Notes under the pieces: model-generated | Databases searched by the model: none | Seen by the model: the letters and a program-made list of their open reading frames with translations, nothing else | What the model was told of the DNA's origin: nothing | Position numbers and translations under genes: made by a program | Shown here: positions 43,930-53,187 of the stretch, piece by piece | Layout: the number at the start of each line of letters is the position of its first letter | Position numbering within the stretch: position 1 is the stretch's first letter | From: Acidobacteriaceae bacterium | GTDB taxonomy: Bacteria > Acidobacteriota > Terriglobia > Terriglobales > Acidobacteriaceae | Assembly (NCBI GenBank): GCA_030041435.1 | Contig: JASHNW010000065.1 | Location: 1 to 64,000 of the forward strand | Reading direction: 5' to 3' | Length of the DNA: 64,000 nucleotides

Positions 43930-44943
43930 ATGCAGAGCGCGTGCCGGCAGAGAATTTTTCGAGCGGTTGCCGCGTGCGGCGCGATGGTGCTGATCGCCGC
44001 GATCGGTTGCCATCGGCCGCCGCCAACGATTGCCGTCATCATGCCGACGGGAGGCCTGCACTACTGGGAGGTCTTCTCGCAGGAGGTGCAGAAGGACGCG
44101 ACCGCGGCCGGGATCCATGTGCAGATGGCCGCGCCGCAGGCGGTGACCGATTACACGGAGCAGGCGCAGCTGGTGGAGAACGCGATTGCGCAGCATGTGC
44201 AGGGGATCATCGTGTCGCCGTCGCACCAGATGGTTCTGGCCTCGGTGCTGCGCAAGGCGGAGTTCCAGCACATTCCGGTGGTGGTCGTGGGCACGCCGAT
44301 CGCGCTGCCGTCGCGCGACTATGCAGCGTTCATCGGCTGGGATGAAGAAGAAGCGGGGCGGCTGGCGGCGCGCCGGTTTCTGGCATTGCTGGGCGGACGC
44401 GGCGAAGTGGGTGTGGTGGGTGTCAGTCCGACCGTAGAAGGCAGCTCGCGCATCGAGGAGGGATTTGCGGACGAGATTGCGCGTACGCCGCAGCTGAAGC
44501 TGGTCGGCGTGCGATACGGACTGTCGGACTGGGCGCGGGCGCGGCAGGCAACGCTCGATTTGCTGGCGGAGCATCCGAAGATCGGGGGGATTTTCACAAC
44601 CGCGGAGTTCTCCACGCACGCAGCAGCGGTGGCGTTCGAGTCGACGGGGAAGCGCAGGCCGGTGCTTATCGGAGTCTCGGAGGAAGTCGACGAGCTGCGC
44701 GCGCTTCACGATGGAGACATCGATGCGCTGGTGATCAGCGATCCGCAGGACCTGGGCCGGCGCGCCATGCAGGCAATGCGCGTGGCTTTATCCGGCGCGC
44801 CGGCCAGCGGATACTCCGCGCAGCTGCCGGTGCAGATTATCGACCGCGACACCATGGCGCGGAATCCGATCGTCAGCGTGCTGACCCAGGGCGAGATGCA
44901 GCTGAACGCATCAGAAGGCGTCAATCCTCACGTTGCGCCATGA
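43930..44943 (+). CDS. Periplasmic sugar-binding-type lipoprotein (LacI/RbsB fold)
   Basis: 337 residues. A lipoprotein signal with lipobox LIAAIGC (Cys27) precedes a periplasmic-binding-protein type 1 fold: PTIAVIMPTGGLHYWEVFSQ, the hinge QHVQGIIVSPSH, VVVVGTPIALPSR, then KIGGIFTTAEFS and GVSEEVDELRALHDGDIDAL. This is the ribose-binding-protein class that feeds ABC transporters or senses sugars. No ABC transporter gene is near. The closest candidates to use it are the two-component genes at 45593-47694. Its 3' end overlaps the convergent gene by 33 bp. Confidence 0.85.
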   Translation: MQSACRQRIFRAVAACGAMVLIAAIGCHRPPPTIAVIMPTGGLHYWEVFSQEVQKDATAAGIHVQMAAPQAVTDYTEQAQLVENAIAQHVQGIIVSPSHQMVLASVLRKAEFQHIPVVVVGTPIALPSRDYAAFIGWDEEEAGRLAARRFLALLGGRGEVGVVGVSPTVEGSSRIEEGFADEIARTPQLKLVGVRYGLSDWARARQATLDLLAEHPKIGGIFTTAEFSTHAAAVAFESTGKRRPVLIGVSEEVDELRALHDGDIDALVISDPQDLGRRAMQAMRVALSGAPASGYSAQLPVQIIDRDTMARNPIVSVLTQGEMQLNASEGVNPHVAP

Positions 44944-45543
44944 GGCTTCGGCATAGAAGGAGCGCAGACCTGCGACGCCGGAGGTGAGGCAGTTCGGGTC
45001 CCGGTAGTGAATTTCCGTCGCAGGATGGTTGCTGAGCGGTTTGGCGAGGACATCGAGATCGCAGCCGTGGGCGGCGAACTCGAGGTGGTACCAGTCGCCG
45101 GAAGAGATAGGCGTAGCGAGCTTCGCCTCTGTCAGCAAGTGCCAGTCCCAGGACGCGCGGCCGAGGACGACAGTCTGGCTGTCGGGGCGCAGCCCTGCGT
45201 AATAGCCCTTGTAGGAGTCGACGCCGGGCTGCGGGTCGGTGGTGCGGATGATGAGGCCGGCGTCGCCGTAATGCGTCTCGGCAAAGAGCAGATCGAAGCG
45301 CACGTCGGCGGAGATGCGATAGTCGCTGCCGTGGGGATGCTGGATGATCATCATGTCGCCGCGGCCGTAGTGGGCGTTCGAGACGACATCGGCGTGGATG
45401 GTCCAGTTGCCGCTGATGGGCAGCCAGCCGCTGCGCTGCTGATGCGCTTCCGCGGTGCGCCCGCGCAGAAAGGCGAGGCCGAGCGCCGCGGCGATCGCGA
45501 GCGAGCCGACCACGATCCAGCGGTATTTGGCTGAACTGGCCAT
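44911..45543 (-). CDS. Membrane-anchored concanavalin/LamG-like domain protein
   Basis: 210 residues. One N-terminal membrane helix (about 8-26) is followed by an extracytoplasmic beta-sandwich like the DUF1080/3-keto-disaccharide-hydrolase or LamG folds: SDYRISADVRFDLLFAETHY, GDAGLIIRTTDPQPG, WYHLEFAAHGCDLDVLAKP. It probably binds carbohydrate; no catalytic residue can be named. The ATG at 45543 was chosen because it sits just before the membrane helix and because longer frames overlap the kinase gene. It is divergent from the kinase by only 49 bp and overlaps the lipoprotein gene tail to tail. Confidence 0.72.
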   Translation of the reverse strand: MASSAKYRWIVVGSLAIAAALGLAFLRGRTAEAHQQRSGWLPISGNWTIHADVVSNAHYGRGDMMIIQHPHGSDYRISADVRFDLLFAETHYGDAGLIIRTTDPQPGVDSYKGYYAGLRPDSQTVVLGRASWDWHLLTEAKLATPISSGDWYHLEFAAHGCDLDVLAKPLSNHPATEIHYRDPNCLTSGVAGLRSFYAEASWRNVRIDAF

Positions 45544-45592
45544 TCTCTGCCCGACAAGTATAGTGTTTTTGGCGTTGAGCTTTCCAGAAGCG

Positions 45593-47011
45593 ATGCGACG
45601 GTTCAGACGAAGTGCGGAGGCAGGGCGGCGGACGATCAGCAAAGCGTGTCTGGCGGGACTTTTGCTGTGCTGTGCAGTGCCCCGGGTGTGCGCGCAAACG
45701 GATGGACTGCAGAACCTGCAGTCGATTGAGGCGGCAATTCAGAAAGCGCGCTCGACCAAGGCGCCGGCGCCGGTGGTGGTCCGCGGCATCGTCATCCTGA
45801 ACCACGACGGGCTGGTGATCGAGGACCGCACGGCGGCGACACAGGTGCAGCTGGCCGCTCCGACGCCGACGGCGCTGGGCGACGAGGTGGAAGTCACCGG
45901 CGAGATGACGCTGCCGCAGCGTCCGCGCATCGAGAATGGGCAGCTGCGCCGACTGTGGAACGGGTCGATGCCTCTGCCGCTGGCGATTACTCCGGATGAA
46001 GCGGCGGAGGGCGAGAACGAGCTGTTCCTGGTGCAAACCGATGCGAGGCTGCTGAGCGCCGAGCCGGCCGGGCTGACCGGCGTCAAGCTAAACCTGACCG
46101 GCGGGCACCAGAATTTCTCGGCGATCCTGCCCGGAGACGGCGCCAGCGGCGATCTGCCGCCGAAGCTGATGCAGGCAGGGTCAACTCTGCGCGTCACCGG
46201 CGTGCTGTTTGTGAGCAACGACCTGACGGGGAACTTTGGCGACTCATTCACGCTGCGGCTGCGCTCGCCCGACGATCTGGAACTGGTAGAAGGCCCGTCG
46301 TGGTGGACGCGCGAGCACGTGGTGCTGCTGGCGGGCGGCCTGGCGATTCTGGTGCTCATTCTGTTCCAGATCAATGCGCGCAGCAGGCACGAGCGCTATC
46401 GCGCCGTGGCCGAGGAGCGCGCAAACATCTCGCGGGATATTCACGACACCCTGGCCCAGGGGTTTGCCGGGATCACGCTGCAGCTGCAGGCGGCGGAGCA
46501 GACGCTGGAGCGGGATCCGCATCAGGCGCGCGCCTATCTGCACGAGGCGCTGCATCTGGTGCGGCACAGCCGCAACGAATCGCATCTGTCGATTGAGATT
46601 CTGCGGTCGGCTTCGCGCAGCGATCGCCTGGACGCGCTGATCTCGCGCTGCATCGCGCAGATGCGCGTGGACAGCGGGTCCACGATCGAGCAGCAGGTGA
46701 CCGGGACTCCCGTGCCGCTGTCGTACAACCTGCTGAACCAGTGTTTCCGCATTATGCAGGAGGCGATTGCCAACGCGGTGCGTCACGCGCAGGCCACGAA
46801 GATCCGGGTGCGCGTGCACTACGAGACGCGGCAGCTGTGCCTCGAAGTGGAGGACAACGGCTGCGGCTTCGATCCCGCCGGCATTCCCGGTCCGGAGCAG
46901 GGAAGCTTTGGTCTCACCGGCATGCGCGAGCGGGCTGCCAGCATTCATTCAGAGTTTCATCTGGAGTCGGGTTCGAAAGGAACGCTGATTCGGGTTATGG
47001 TGGCGTTATGA
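45593..47011 (+). CDS. NarL-type sensor histidine kinase with OB-like extracytoplasmic domain
   Basis: 472 residues. A signal/membrane segment (about 15-34) is followed by an extracytoplasmic region (about 40-235) rich in beta strands with two OB-like phrases, VVRGIVILNHDGLVIEDRTA and, later, LRVTGVLFVSNDLTG. A membrane helix at about 243-262 leads to a HisKA_3 domain with phospho-acceptor His284 (ISRDIHDTLAQGFAG) and a HATPase with N-box QEAIANAVRHAQ and G-box DNGCGFD. OB-like sensors of this kind occur in kinases near polysaccharide genes. The ATG at 45593 starts the signal segment. Its stop overlaps the regulator start (ATGA), so the two are coupled. Confidence 0.88.
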   Translation: MRRFRRSAEAGRRTISKACLAGLLLCCAVPRVCAQTDGLQNLQSIEAAIQKARSTKAPAPVVVRGIVILNHDGLVIEDRTAATQVQLAAPTPTALGDEVEVTGEMTLPQRPRIENGQLRRLWNGSMPLPLAITPDEAAEGENELFLVQTDARLLSAEPAGLTGVKLNLTGGHQNFSAILPGDGASGDLPPKLMQAGSTLRVTGVLFVSNDLTGNFGDSFTLRLRSPDDLELVEGPSWWTREHVVLLAGGLAILVLILFQINARSRHERYRAVAEERANISRDIHDTLAQGFAGITLQLQAAEQTLERDPHQARAYLHEALHLVRHSRNESHLSIEILRSASRSDRLDALISRCIAQMRVDSGSTIEQQVTGTPVPLSYNLLNQCFRIMQEAIANAVRHAQATKIRVRVHYETRQLCLEVEDNGCGFDPAGIPGPEQGSFGLTGMRERAASIHSEFHLESGSKGTLIRVMVAL

Positions 47012-47694
47012 GCGAATCCCCTGTCGCCCTGCCGCGCGGTCCGTCATCCGCCGGCGCGCGTGCCGGCGAGCGTCTGCGCATCCTGGTGGCAGACGATCAT
47101 CTCGTCTATCGCATCGGCATACGCAGCCTTCTCGAAGCGGACCGGGGCTGCCAGGTGGTCGGCGAAGCCTCCAACAGCACCGAGACCGTGGAACTGTATC
47201 GCAGGCTGCGGCCCGACGTCGTTCTGCTCGATTTGCGCATGCCGCACAAGGGCGGTATCGAAGCCGCGCGGACTATTTGCAGGGAGTTTCCCGGTGCGCG
47301 CATCCTGGTCGTGACCAGCTATCAGACCGAGGAGGAAGTGCTGCAGGTGCTGCAGGCCGGCGCGCTGGGTTACATCCTCAAGGACCTCGACGGCTCCATG
47401 CTGATGGAGGCCATCCAGGCGGTGTGCGCAGGGCGGCGGTGGTTTTCGCCGGGCCTGGAAAAGCAGATCGCGCAGGGCCGGGCGCATCAGCCGCTGACCG
47501 CACGCGAGACGGAAGTGGTGCGCCTGCTGGCGCGCGGCCTGACCAATCGCGAGATCGCGCACGTCTTCCATATTTCCGAGAGCACGGTGAAGAACCACGT
47601 CAATCACCTGCTGGTAAAACTTCAGGTTGCGGATCGCACCGAGGCGGTCAGTTTCTGCCTTGCGAAGGGCATCGTCGGCGTCGAGGACCTCTGA
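47008..47694 (+). CDS. NarL/FixJ-family response regulator
   Basis: 228 residues. Receiver domain at about 22-140 with acidic pocket Asp29-Asp30 and phospho-acceptor Asp75 (VVLLDLRMP), conserved Thr/Ser in VVTSYQ and Lys in YILKD; LuxR-type HTH at about 163-215 (LTARETEVVRLLARGLTNRE). It is the partner of the upstream kinase (4-base ATGA overlap). The nearest target on the same strand is the TonB receptor gene 450 bp downstream. Confidence 0.92.
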   Translation: MSESPVALPRGPSSAGARAGERLRILVADDHLVYRIGIRSLLEADRGCQVVGEASNSTETVELYRRLRPDVVLLDLRMPHKGGIEAARTICREFPGARILVVTSYQTEEEVLQVLQAGALGYILKDLDGSMLMEAIQAVCAGRRWFSPGLEKQIAQGRAHQPLTARETEVVRLLARGLTNREIAHVFHISESTVKNHVNHLLVKLQVADRTEAVSFCLAKGIVGVEDL

Positions 47695-48145
47695 CGCGGA
47701 GCCCGCAGCTGTGCGCGTTACGGATGCGGGAGAGGTGTGTTTGCCGGCGGCCGGGTGCGGCGATTGTGCGAGACAGGGGCAGGAGTTTGCTCCACGCGCG
47801 CGACGTTTGTCAATAGGCAATTCTGCCTAAGCCGAAGGTTGGGCAAACGCGATAGTTTGTTTGCGGCCCGTAATACGCGGTTTTCCCCAGAAGCAAATCC
47901 CTGGCCAATTTCGTTCGACTGCAACTTCCCCGGGGGCAGGAGTGAGACGCCATAGCGACTTTGAGAGCATAGGCGCTGATAACGCTTACATGCCTGCGCA
48001 GAGGAGCCCTCTGGCGCATCTGCTGTGCCTGCGGAAATTCAGGTTGCCGGCGGCGGCAGTCACGTTGCGCGCGACCGGGAAGTCCTGTTTGCAGCGCTCC
48101 GCCGGGCGAGGCGCGGAAGCGATCGCAATGTTCCACGGAGGCACC
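47695..48145. other. 451-bp region upstream of the second TonB receptor
   Basis: No gene was recognised. It holds a small hairpin (AGGCA-ATTC-TGCCT, 47815-47828) and a LacI/cre-like palindrome at 47977-47990. In-frame upstream ATGs for the receptor exist (47861, 48128), but the coding match begins at the signal peptide. This is probably the regulatory region of the receptor and perhaps the whole downstream cluster. Confidence 0.5.
47977..47990. promoter_or_regulatory. LacI-family/cre-like operator palindrome
   Basis: TGATAACGCTTACA fits every fixed position of the catabolite-response pattern TGWNANCGNTNWCA bound by LacI-family regulators, with the central CG. It sits 156 bp upstream of the receptor ATG. 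No LacI-family regulator gene lies in the window. Confidence 0.4.
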
Positions 48146-51100
48146 ATGAGATCGATGATGAGAGCGCCGCTGTGCGCGCTCGTTTTGGCAATTCTGGCGC
48201 TGTGCCTGCCGACTCCCTCGGCCACGGCGCAGACCGTCTATGGCAGCATGGCCGGAGTGGTGACCGACACCACCGGGGCGGTGCTTGCCGGAGCGAAGGT
48301 CGAGGCAAGGAACGAGCAAACCGGCGCCATCACGAACACAGTGACGTCGGGCGCCGGTACCTATCGCTTCCCTGAACTGGCGCTGGGCCGCTACACGGTG
48401 ACAGTGACCGCCCCCGGATTTCAGCAGACGGTGCTGACAGGTGTGGACGTGCAGATCCAATCCACGTCGGCGGTGAACGTCACGATGAAGGCCGGCGGGG
48501 CCACGACGACGGTGACGGTAAACGCGAACGCGCCAACCCTGGAGACGGAGAGTTCGGACATCGGCGGGGTGGTCGACACGAAGCAGATTCTGGATTTGCC
48601 GCTGGCCGTGAGCGTGGGCGTGGGCGCGCTGCGCTCGCCTGAGGAGTTTATGTTCCTGCTGCCGGGCACGGTGGGACCTGGCACGGCGAACAACGGAAAC
48701 AGTGGCGTGTTCCTCAATAAAATCGCCGGCGGCCAGAACTACGGAAACGAAGTGCTGATCGACGGGGTGAGCCAGCAGCGCAGCGAGAACGGTTCGTCGT
48801 TCGATGAAGAAGCCCCCTCGGTGGAAGCGCTGCAGGAGTTCAAACTGACGACGGCGCTGCCGGAGGCGGAGTTTGGCCGCACCACGGGCGGCATCGAGAA
48901 CTTCGTGACAAAGAGCGGCGGCAATCAGTTCCACGGCGACGCGTACGAGATCCTGAAGAACACGGCTCTGGACGCGAACAACTGGTTCAACGGCGGCAAC
49001 AAAGCCCTTTGCCTCGGCAACCCGTCAAACTCAGCCGCGCACTGCGACACGACCTTCGCCACCCCGGTGGACATCAAGAACGACTACGGAGGAACGCTGG
49101 GCGGTCCGGTGCGGATTCCGCACCTCTACAACGGGATGGACAAGCTCTTCTTCTTCTTCTCGTGGGAGCAGATCCACTACAACCTGGGCGCGACGGTAAC
49201 GAGCACAGTGCCGACGGCGCAGGAACTGGCGGGAGATTTCTCGAACCCGGCGATCTTCAACACGTCGAATGTGGTGGGGACGAATCCGTGCGATGGCACG
49301 CCGATCTATCAGGGACAGATCTTCGATCCTTCCACAACGCGGGTGGTGAATGGCTCGGAGTGCCGGACGGCATTCGCAGGGAACAAGATCAGCGGGGGAC
49401 TTTCGGCGGCGGCCAAGGCGATTCTGGCGTATTTCCCGGGGCCGACGAACAATCTGGTGTTCAACAACTACCAGTTCAAGGGGGTCGCGCCGATTACCGA
49501 TACAGCCGAGACGATCCGCATCGACTCCAACCTGTCGCAGAAGTCCAAGATCTGGGGGTCGTACAGTTCGCGTGAGAACGATCGCACGTCGGGGACGCCG
49601 GCTCTGCCCTATCCGATCGATCCGGGCAGCTGGGTGCAGGACTTTACGACGCATTTCGGGCGCGTGGGCTGGGACTACTCGTTCGGCCCGACGCTGCTGA
49701 ACCACTTCATCTTTGGAACGAACCGGTCCAACAGCGTTAATTATGCGCAGGCCATCTTCGCGCACCAGAACTGGTCGCAGAAGTTCGGGATCGGCAATGC
49801 AAATTCGTACAACTTCCCCGAACTGACGAACGGGTTCACAGCGCAGGAAGGCAACGCGCCGCAGAACGACGACAACGTCGACAACGGCCTGCGTCTCAAC
49901 GACAGCATCGCGAAGCAGGCTGGAGCGCACAGCCTGACCTTCGGCGTGGATATCCGCTACCAGCAGTATTCGCCGATCGACGGCAACTCTCCGGTCATCA
50001 ACTTCTGCGGTGCGCAGACGGCGGCAGATCCGAACCTGACGGGGATAACCGGCAACGGCCTGGCCAGCGAACTGCTCGGCCTGGCCTGCAACGGATCGCA
50101 GAGCGTGATCCCGCACCAGTCGCGCTGGATCTCGTGGTACTCGGGGTTCTTCGCGCAGGACGACTGGAAAGTGAACCCGAATCTGACGCTGAATCTCGGC
50201 ATTCGCTACAGCGCCGACCTGCCGCGGCACGAAGCGAAGAACGAGACGTCGAACTTCGATCCGGACGCAACCGATCCGGAATACGGCGTGAAGGGCGGGC
50301 TGGAGTTCGGAACGACGTGCCACTGCAACGCGGCCTGGGCCAACGATTACTGGAAGGACTTTGCCCCGCGCATCGGCTTTGCGTATTCGCCGCCGTGGGA
50401 AAACGGCAAGACCGCGGTGCGCGGCGGAATGGGCATTATGTACGGGCCGCTGCAGTACTCAGATTTCGGCGGCTCGATGAACACAGGCTATCGCGCGAAT
50501 CCGTCATTCCCGTCGAAGAACGGATTCGATCCGTCGTTCTCGATCGACAGCGGCTATCCGGCGTTTGCGCAGCCACCCGATCTCGATCCGGGATACTTCA
50601 ACGGCACCTTTGTCTCGGGGTCGTGGATCAGGCCGGAATACGGCAAGCCGGCTGCGATCTACCAGTGGGACCTGCAGATCCAGCAACAGCTGGCGACGGA
50701 TCTGATTGCAACCGTCGGTTACATTGGAAACGAGGCGCAGAACCTGCACTCGAACCTCGAAAACCGCAACAACATTCCCCTGAAGGACCTGAATTACGGC
50801 GATGCGCTGAACCAGCAGCTCAGCGGGAACACCGCCGGGGTCCCGGTCCCGTTCCCCGGATACTTCACGTTGTGGGGCAACGGCATCACCGTGCAGCAGG
50901 CGCTGCGGCCGTTCCCGCAGTACGACTTCATCGACACGGGATGCTGCCTCGAAAACGTGGGCCACTCGTCGTACGACGCACTGATCGCGAGCCTGCAGCG
51001 GCAGTTCCGCAACGGATTCAACCTGCAGTTTTCCTACACCTGGTCCAAGTCCATCACCGATGCGGACAGCCTGCTGCCGAACAACGGCAACGGGGTTCCG

Positions 51101-51832
51101 CAGGACCAAAACGTGTGGGATCTGCACCGGGAAAAATCGATCAGTTTCCAGGACATTCCGCAACAGGCGGTGATCAGCTATCTCTACCAGTTGCCGTGGG
51201 GGCCCCAGCGTCACTGGCTCAGCCATGGTACGGCCGGCAACCTGCTTGGCGGATGGGAGATTGGCGGCATTCAGCGCTATATGTCCGGACAGCCGATGGG
51301 ATTCTGCTGTTCCAGCGGCATTCCAGGATTTGAAAATGCGATCCGATTCAATCTGATCTCAGGCAAGGACGTGAAGAGCGCGGTCTACCACCGGGGACCC
51401 AAGGCGATTGACCCGTTCAACACATCGCATGGCACCGATCCGTCCATCAACAGCATGTTCAACGGGGCAATCAGCAACTCCGCCTACGGACCGGCAGGGC
51501 AACAGGTGGCGGCGTTCTACGACCAGAACCTGCCGACCAATCCAGGCGGCGCTCCCGGGCGCGGAAGCGGGCCGTTCACCCTCGGCGACACGCCGCGCGT
51601 GGACGGGATAGCCCGGCTGCCTGCGTTCTACGACGAGGACTTTAGCCTGCTGAAGAACACCGCGATTCACGAGAGCCTGGCCTTGCAGCTGAAGTTCGAA
51701 TTCATCAATGCGCTCAACCATCACACCTGGAATTATCCGGACCAGGGGCCGGCGGATTACACGTTTGGCATTCCAACTTCGACGCTGCAGAACCCGCGCA
51801 ACATCCAGGTGACGGGGAAACTCGAATTCTAG
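48146..51832 (+). CDS. TonB-dependent receptor, Oar-like, with carboxypeptidase-regulatory-like domain
   Basis: 1228 residues. A signal peptide (CALVLAILALCLPTPSATAQ) is followed by a carboxypeptidase-regulatory-like domain (about 30-115: GVVTDTTGAVLAGAKVEARN), a plug (VLIDGVSQQRSENGSSFDEE, VTKSGGNQFHGDAYEI) and a large barrel with TonB-receptor outer-strand phrases (NGFNLQFSYTWSKSITDADS). It should take up a large ligand through the outer membrane; the downstream hydrolases suggest an oligosaccharide. The ATG at 48146 was chosen because GGAGG lies 6 bases upstream. A strong terminator follows the gene. Confidence 0.92.
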   Translation: MRSMMRAPLCALVLAILALCLPTPSATAQTVYGSMAGVVTDTTGAVLAGAKVEARNEQTGAITNTVTSGAGTYRFPELALGRYTVTVTAPGFQQTVLTGVDVQIQSTSAVNVTMKAGGATTTVTVNANAPTLETESSDIGGVVDTKQILDLPLAVSVGVGALRSPEEFMFLLPGTVGPGTANNGNSGVFLNKIAGGQNYGNEVLIDGVSQQRSENGSSFDEEAPSVEALQEFKLTTALPEAEFGRTTGGIENFVTKSGGNQFHGDAYEILKNTALDANNWFNGGNKALCLGNPSNSAAHCDTTFATPVDIKNDYGGTLGGPVRIPHLYNGMDKLFFFFSWEQIHYNLGATVTSTVPTAQELAGDFSNPAIFNTSNVVGTNPCDGTPIYQGQIFDPSTTRVVNGSECRTAFAGNKISGGLSAAAKAILAYFPGPTNNLVFNNYQFKGVAPITDTAETIRIDSNLSQKSKIWGSYSSRENDRTSGTPALPYPIDPGSWVQDFTTHFGRVGWDYSFGPTLLNHFIFGTNRSNSVNYAQAIFAHQNWSQKFGIGNANSYNFPELTNGFTAQEGNAPQNDDNVDNGLRLNDSIAKQAGAHSLTFGVDIRYQQYSPIDGNSPVINFCGAQTAADPNLTGITGNGLASELLGLACNGSQSVIPHQSRWISWYSGFFAQDDWKVNPNLTLNLGIRYSADLPRHEAKNETSNFDPDATDPEYGVKGGLEFGTTCHCNAAWANDYWKDFAPRIGFAYSPPWENGKTAVRGGMGIMYGPLQYSDFGGSMNTGYRANPSFPSKNGFDPSFSIDSGYPAFAQPPDLDPGYFNGTFVSGSWIRPEYGKPAAIYQWDLQIQQQLATDLIATVGYIGNEAQNLHSNLENRNNIPLKDLNYGDALNQQLSGNTAGVPVPFPGYFTLWGNGITVQQALRPFPQYDFIDTGCCLENVGHSSYDALIASLQRQFRNGFNLQFSYTWSKSITDADSLLPNNGNGVPQDQNVWDLHREKSISFQDIPQQAVISYLYQLPWGPQRHWLSHGTAGNLLGGWEIGGIQRYMSGQPMGFCCSSGIPGFENAIRFNLISGKDVKSAVYHRGPKAIDPFNTSHGTDPSINSMFNGAISNSAYGPAGQQVAAFYDQNLPTNPGGAPGRGSGPFTLGDTPRVDGIARLPAFYDEDFSLLKNTAIHESLALQLKFEFINALNHHTWNYPDQGPADYTFGIPTSTLQNPRNIQVTGKLEF

Positions 51833-51864
51833 GCACCGTGGTCTCCTCCATGCTGTGCCAACCG

Positions 51865-51900
51865 GCGCGGAGCCTGTAAGGCCAGGGCTCCGCGCATTTT
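51865..51900 (+). terminator. Rho-independent terminator of the TonB receptor gene
   Basis: Perfect 10-bp G+C-rich stem GCGCGGAGCC (51865-51874) with GGCTCCGCGC (51886-51895), an 11-nt loop, then ATTTTC. It lies 33 bp after the receptor stop codon and separates the receptor from the enzyme series downstream. Confidence 0.8.
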
Positions 51901-51971
51901 CTCCCGGCGCACGCGCTCTGTTCGCCCGGGCGCATTGATCTTCGTGGATCGCATGCTTTAACGTCTCGGTC

Positions 51972-53168
51972 ATGCCCAGGACGCATATCAGTTGCGCAAT
52001 CACGATGGCGCTCGCCGCCGGCGCCCTGCTGGCGGGCCATGCCCAGCAGAGCGGGCCCGGCCAGCAGCAGCTGCAGGCCATCTTCCAGCGCGGGTCGCAG
52101 GCCATGCACGCAGGCGATGCGGCGGCGGCCGAGGAGCAGTTTCTCGAGGCCACCCGGCTGGCGCCGGAGTTCGCCGAAGCCTGGCTCGATCTGGGACTGG
52201 CGCAGCTGAAAGGCGGCAAGCTGAAGGAAGCCATTCCCTCCATGCGCCAGGCGCTAAAGCTCGACCCTGCGACGCACGGAGCGCACTTGTTCCTGGGCAT
52301 TGCCGAATACCAGACGGATCACATCGGCGAAGCGCTGGCCGATTTGCAGCAGGCGGTCGAGGACGATCCGAACAATCCGCAGGCGCTGATGTGGCTGGGC
52401 ATTGTGGAGCTGAACACGGATCATCCGGATAAAGCGACGGCGCCGCTGGATCGCGCGGCGGAGCTGGCGCCCAACGACATCGGCATCCTCGACTACCGCG
52501 TGCAGGCGCACATGGCGGTGGCACGGGAAAGCTACACGCGCATTTACAAGCTCGACGCGGGCTCGTGGCGGCTGCACCGGCTCAACGCGCAGATCGACGC
52601 ACAGGCACAGCAGCACACACAGGCTATCGACGAGTATCAGCAGGCAATCAAGACGGCACCGAAACAGGCGGATTTGTACGAGGGGCTGGGCTGGGAGTAC
52701 CGGCAGACGGGTCAGCTGGATCTGGCGGAAAAGGCATTTGAGGAGCAGTTGAAGCTGACGCCGGGGAATCCGATTGCGATGTACAACCTGGCGAGCACGC
52801 GCGTGGATGCGGGCCACGGTGCCGAAGCGCTCCCGCTGCTGGAGCAGGTGGTGACGCTCTACGGCAGGCCTACGGTGGCCGATTATTATCTGGGACGCGC
52901 GTATGCTGAGGCGGGGAAGAATCAGCAAGCCGCTGCGGAATACGAGAAAGCGACAACGCTCGAGGGCGAGACGGCGAGCCGCGCCTGGTATGGGCTGGGA
53001 CAGGTCTATAAAGAGCTGGGCAGAACGGCCGAGGCGCGCGCTGCCGTCGAGAAATTCCAGCAGCTGCACAACGTCGCGGTACAGGAGCGCGCGAAGGATA
53101 TCGAGGACTGGCGCAAGCTGAACGCGACGGCGGAGAACACACCTGCAGCGGCTCCGGTGGCGCAATAA
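51972..53168 (+). CDS. Secreted TPR-repeat protein
   Basis: 398 residues. A signal peptide (ending LLAGHAQ) is followed by about nine TPR units (AEAWLDLGLAQLKGGKLKEA, DLYEGLGWEYRQTGQLDLAE, ASRAWYGLGQVYKELGRTAE) and an Ala/Pro tail. It resembles the TPR protein that opens the CRTAC1 unit at 39178 and may scaffold the enzymes encoded next. It is the first gene after the terminator, with 19 bp to the GH51 start, so probably the promoter-proximal gene of the enzyme operon. Confidence 0.85.
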   Translation: MPRTHISCAITMALAAGALLAGHAQQSGPGQQQLQAIFQRGSQAMHAGDAAAAEEQFLEATRLAPEFAEAWLDLGLAQLKGGKLKEAIPSMRQALKLDPATHGAHLFLGIAEYQTDHIGEALADLQQAVEDDPNNPQALMWLGIVELNTDHPDKATAPLDRAAELAPNDIGILDYRVQAHMAVARESYTRIYKLDAGSWRLHRLNAQIDAQAQQHTQAIDEYQQAIKTAPKQADLYEGLGWEYRQTGQLDLAEKAFEEQLKLTPGNPIAMYNLASTRVDAGHGAEALPLLEQVVTLYGRPTVADYYLGRAYAEAGKNQQAAAEYEKATTLEGETASRAWYGLGQVYKELGRTAEARAAVEKFQQLHNVAVQERAKDIEDWRKLNATAENTPAAAPVAQ

Positions 53169-53187
53169 CTTCATCTGAGGAGTGGAT

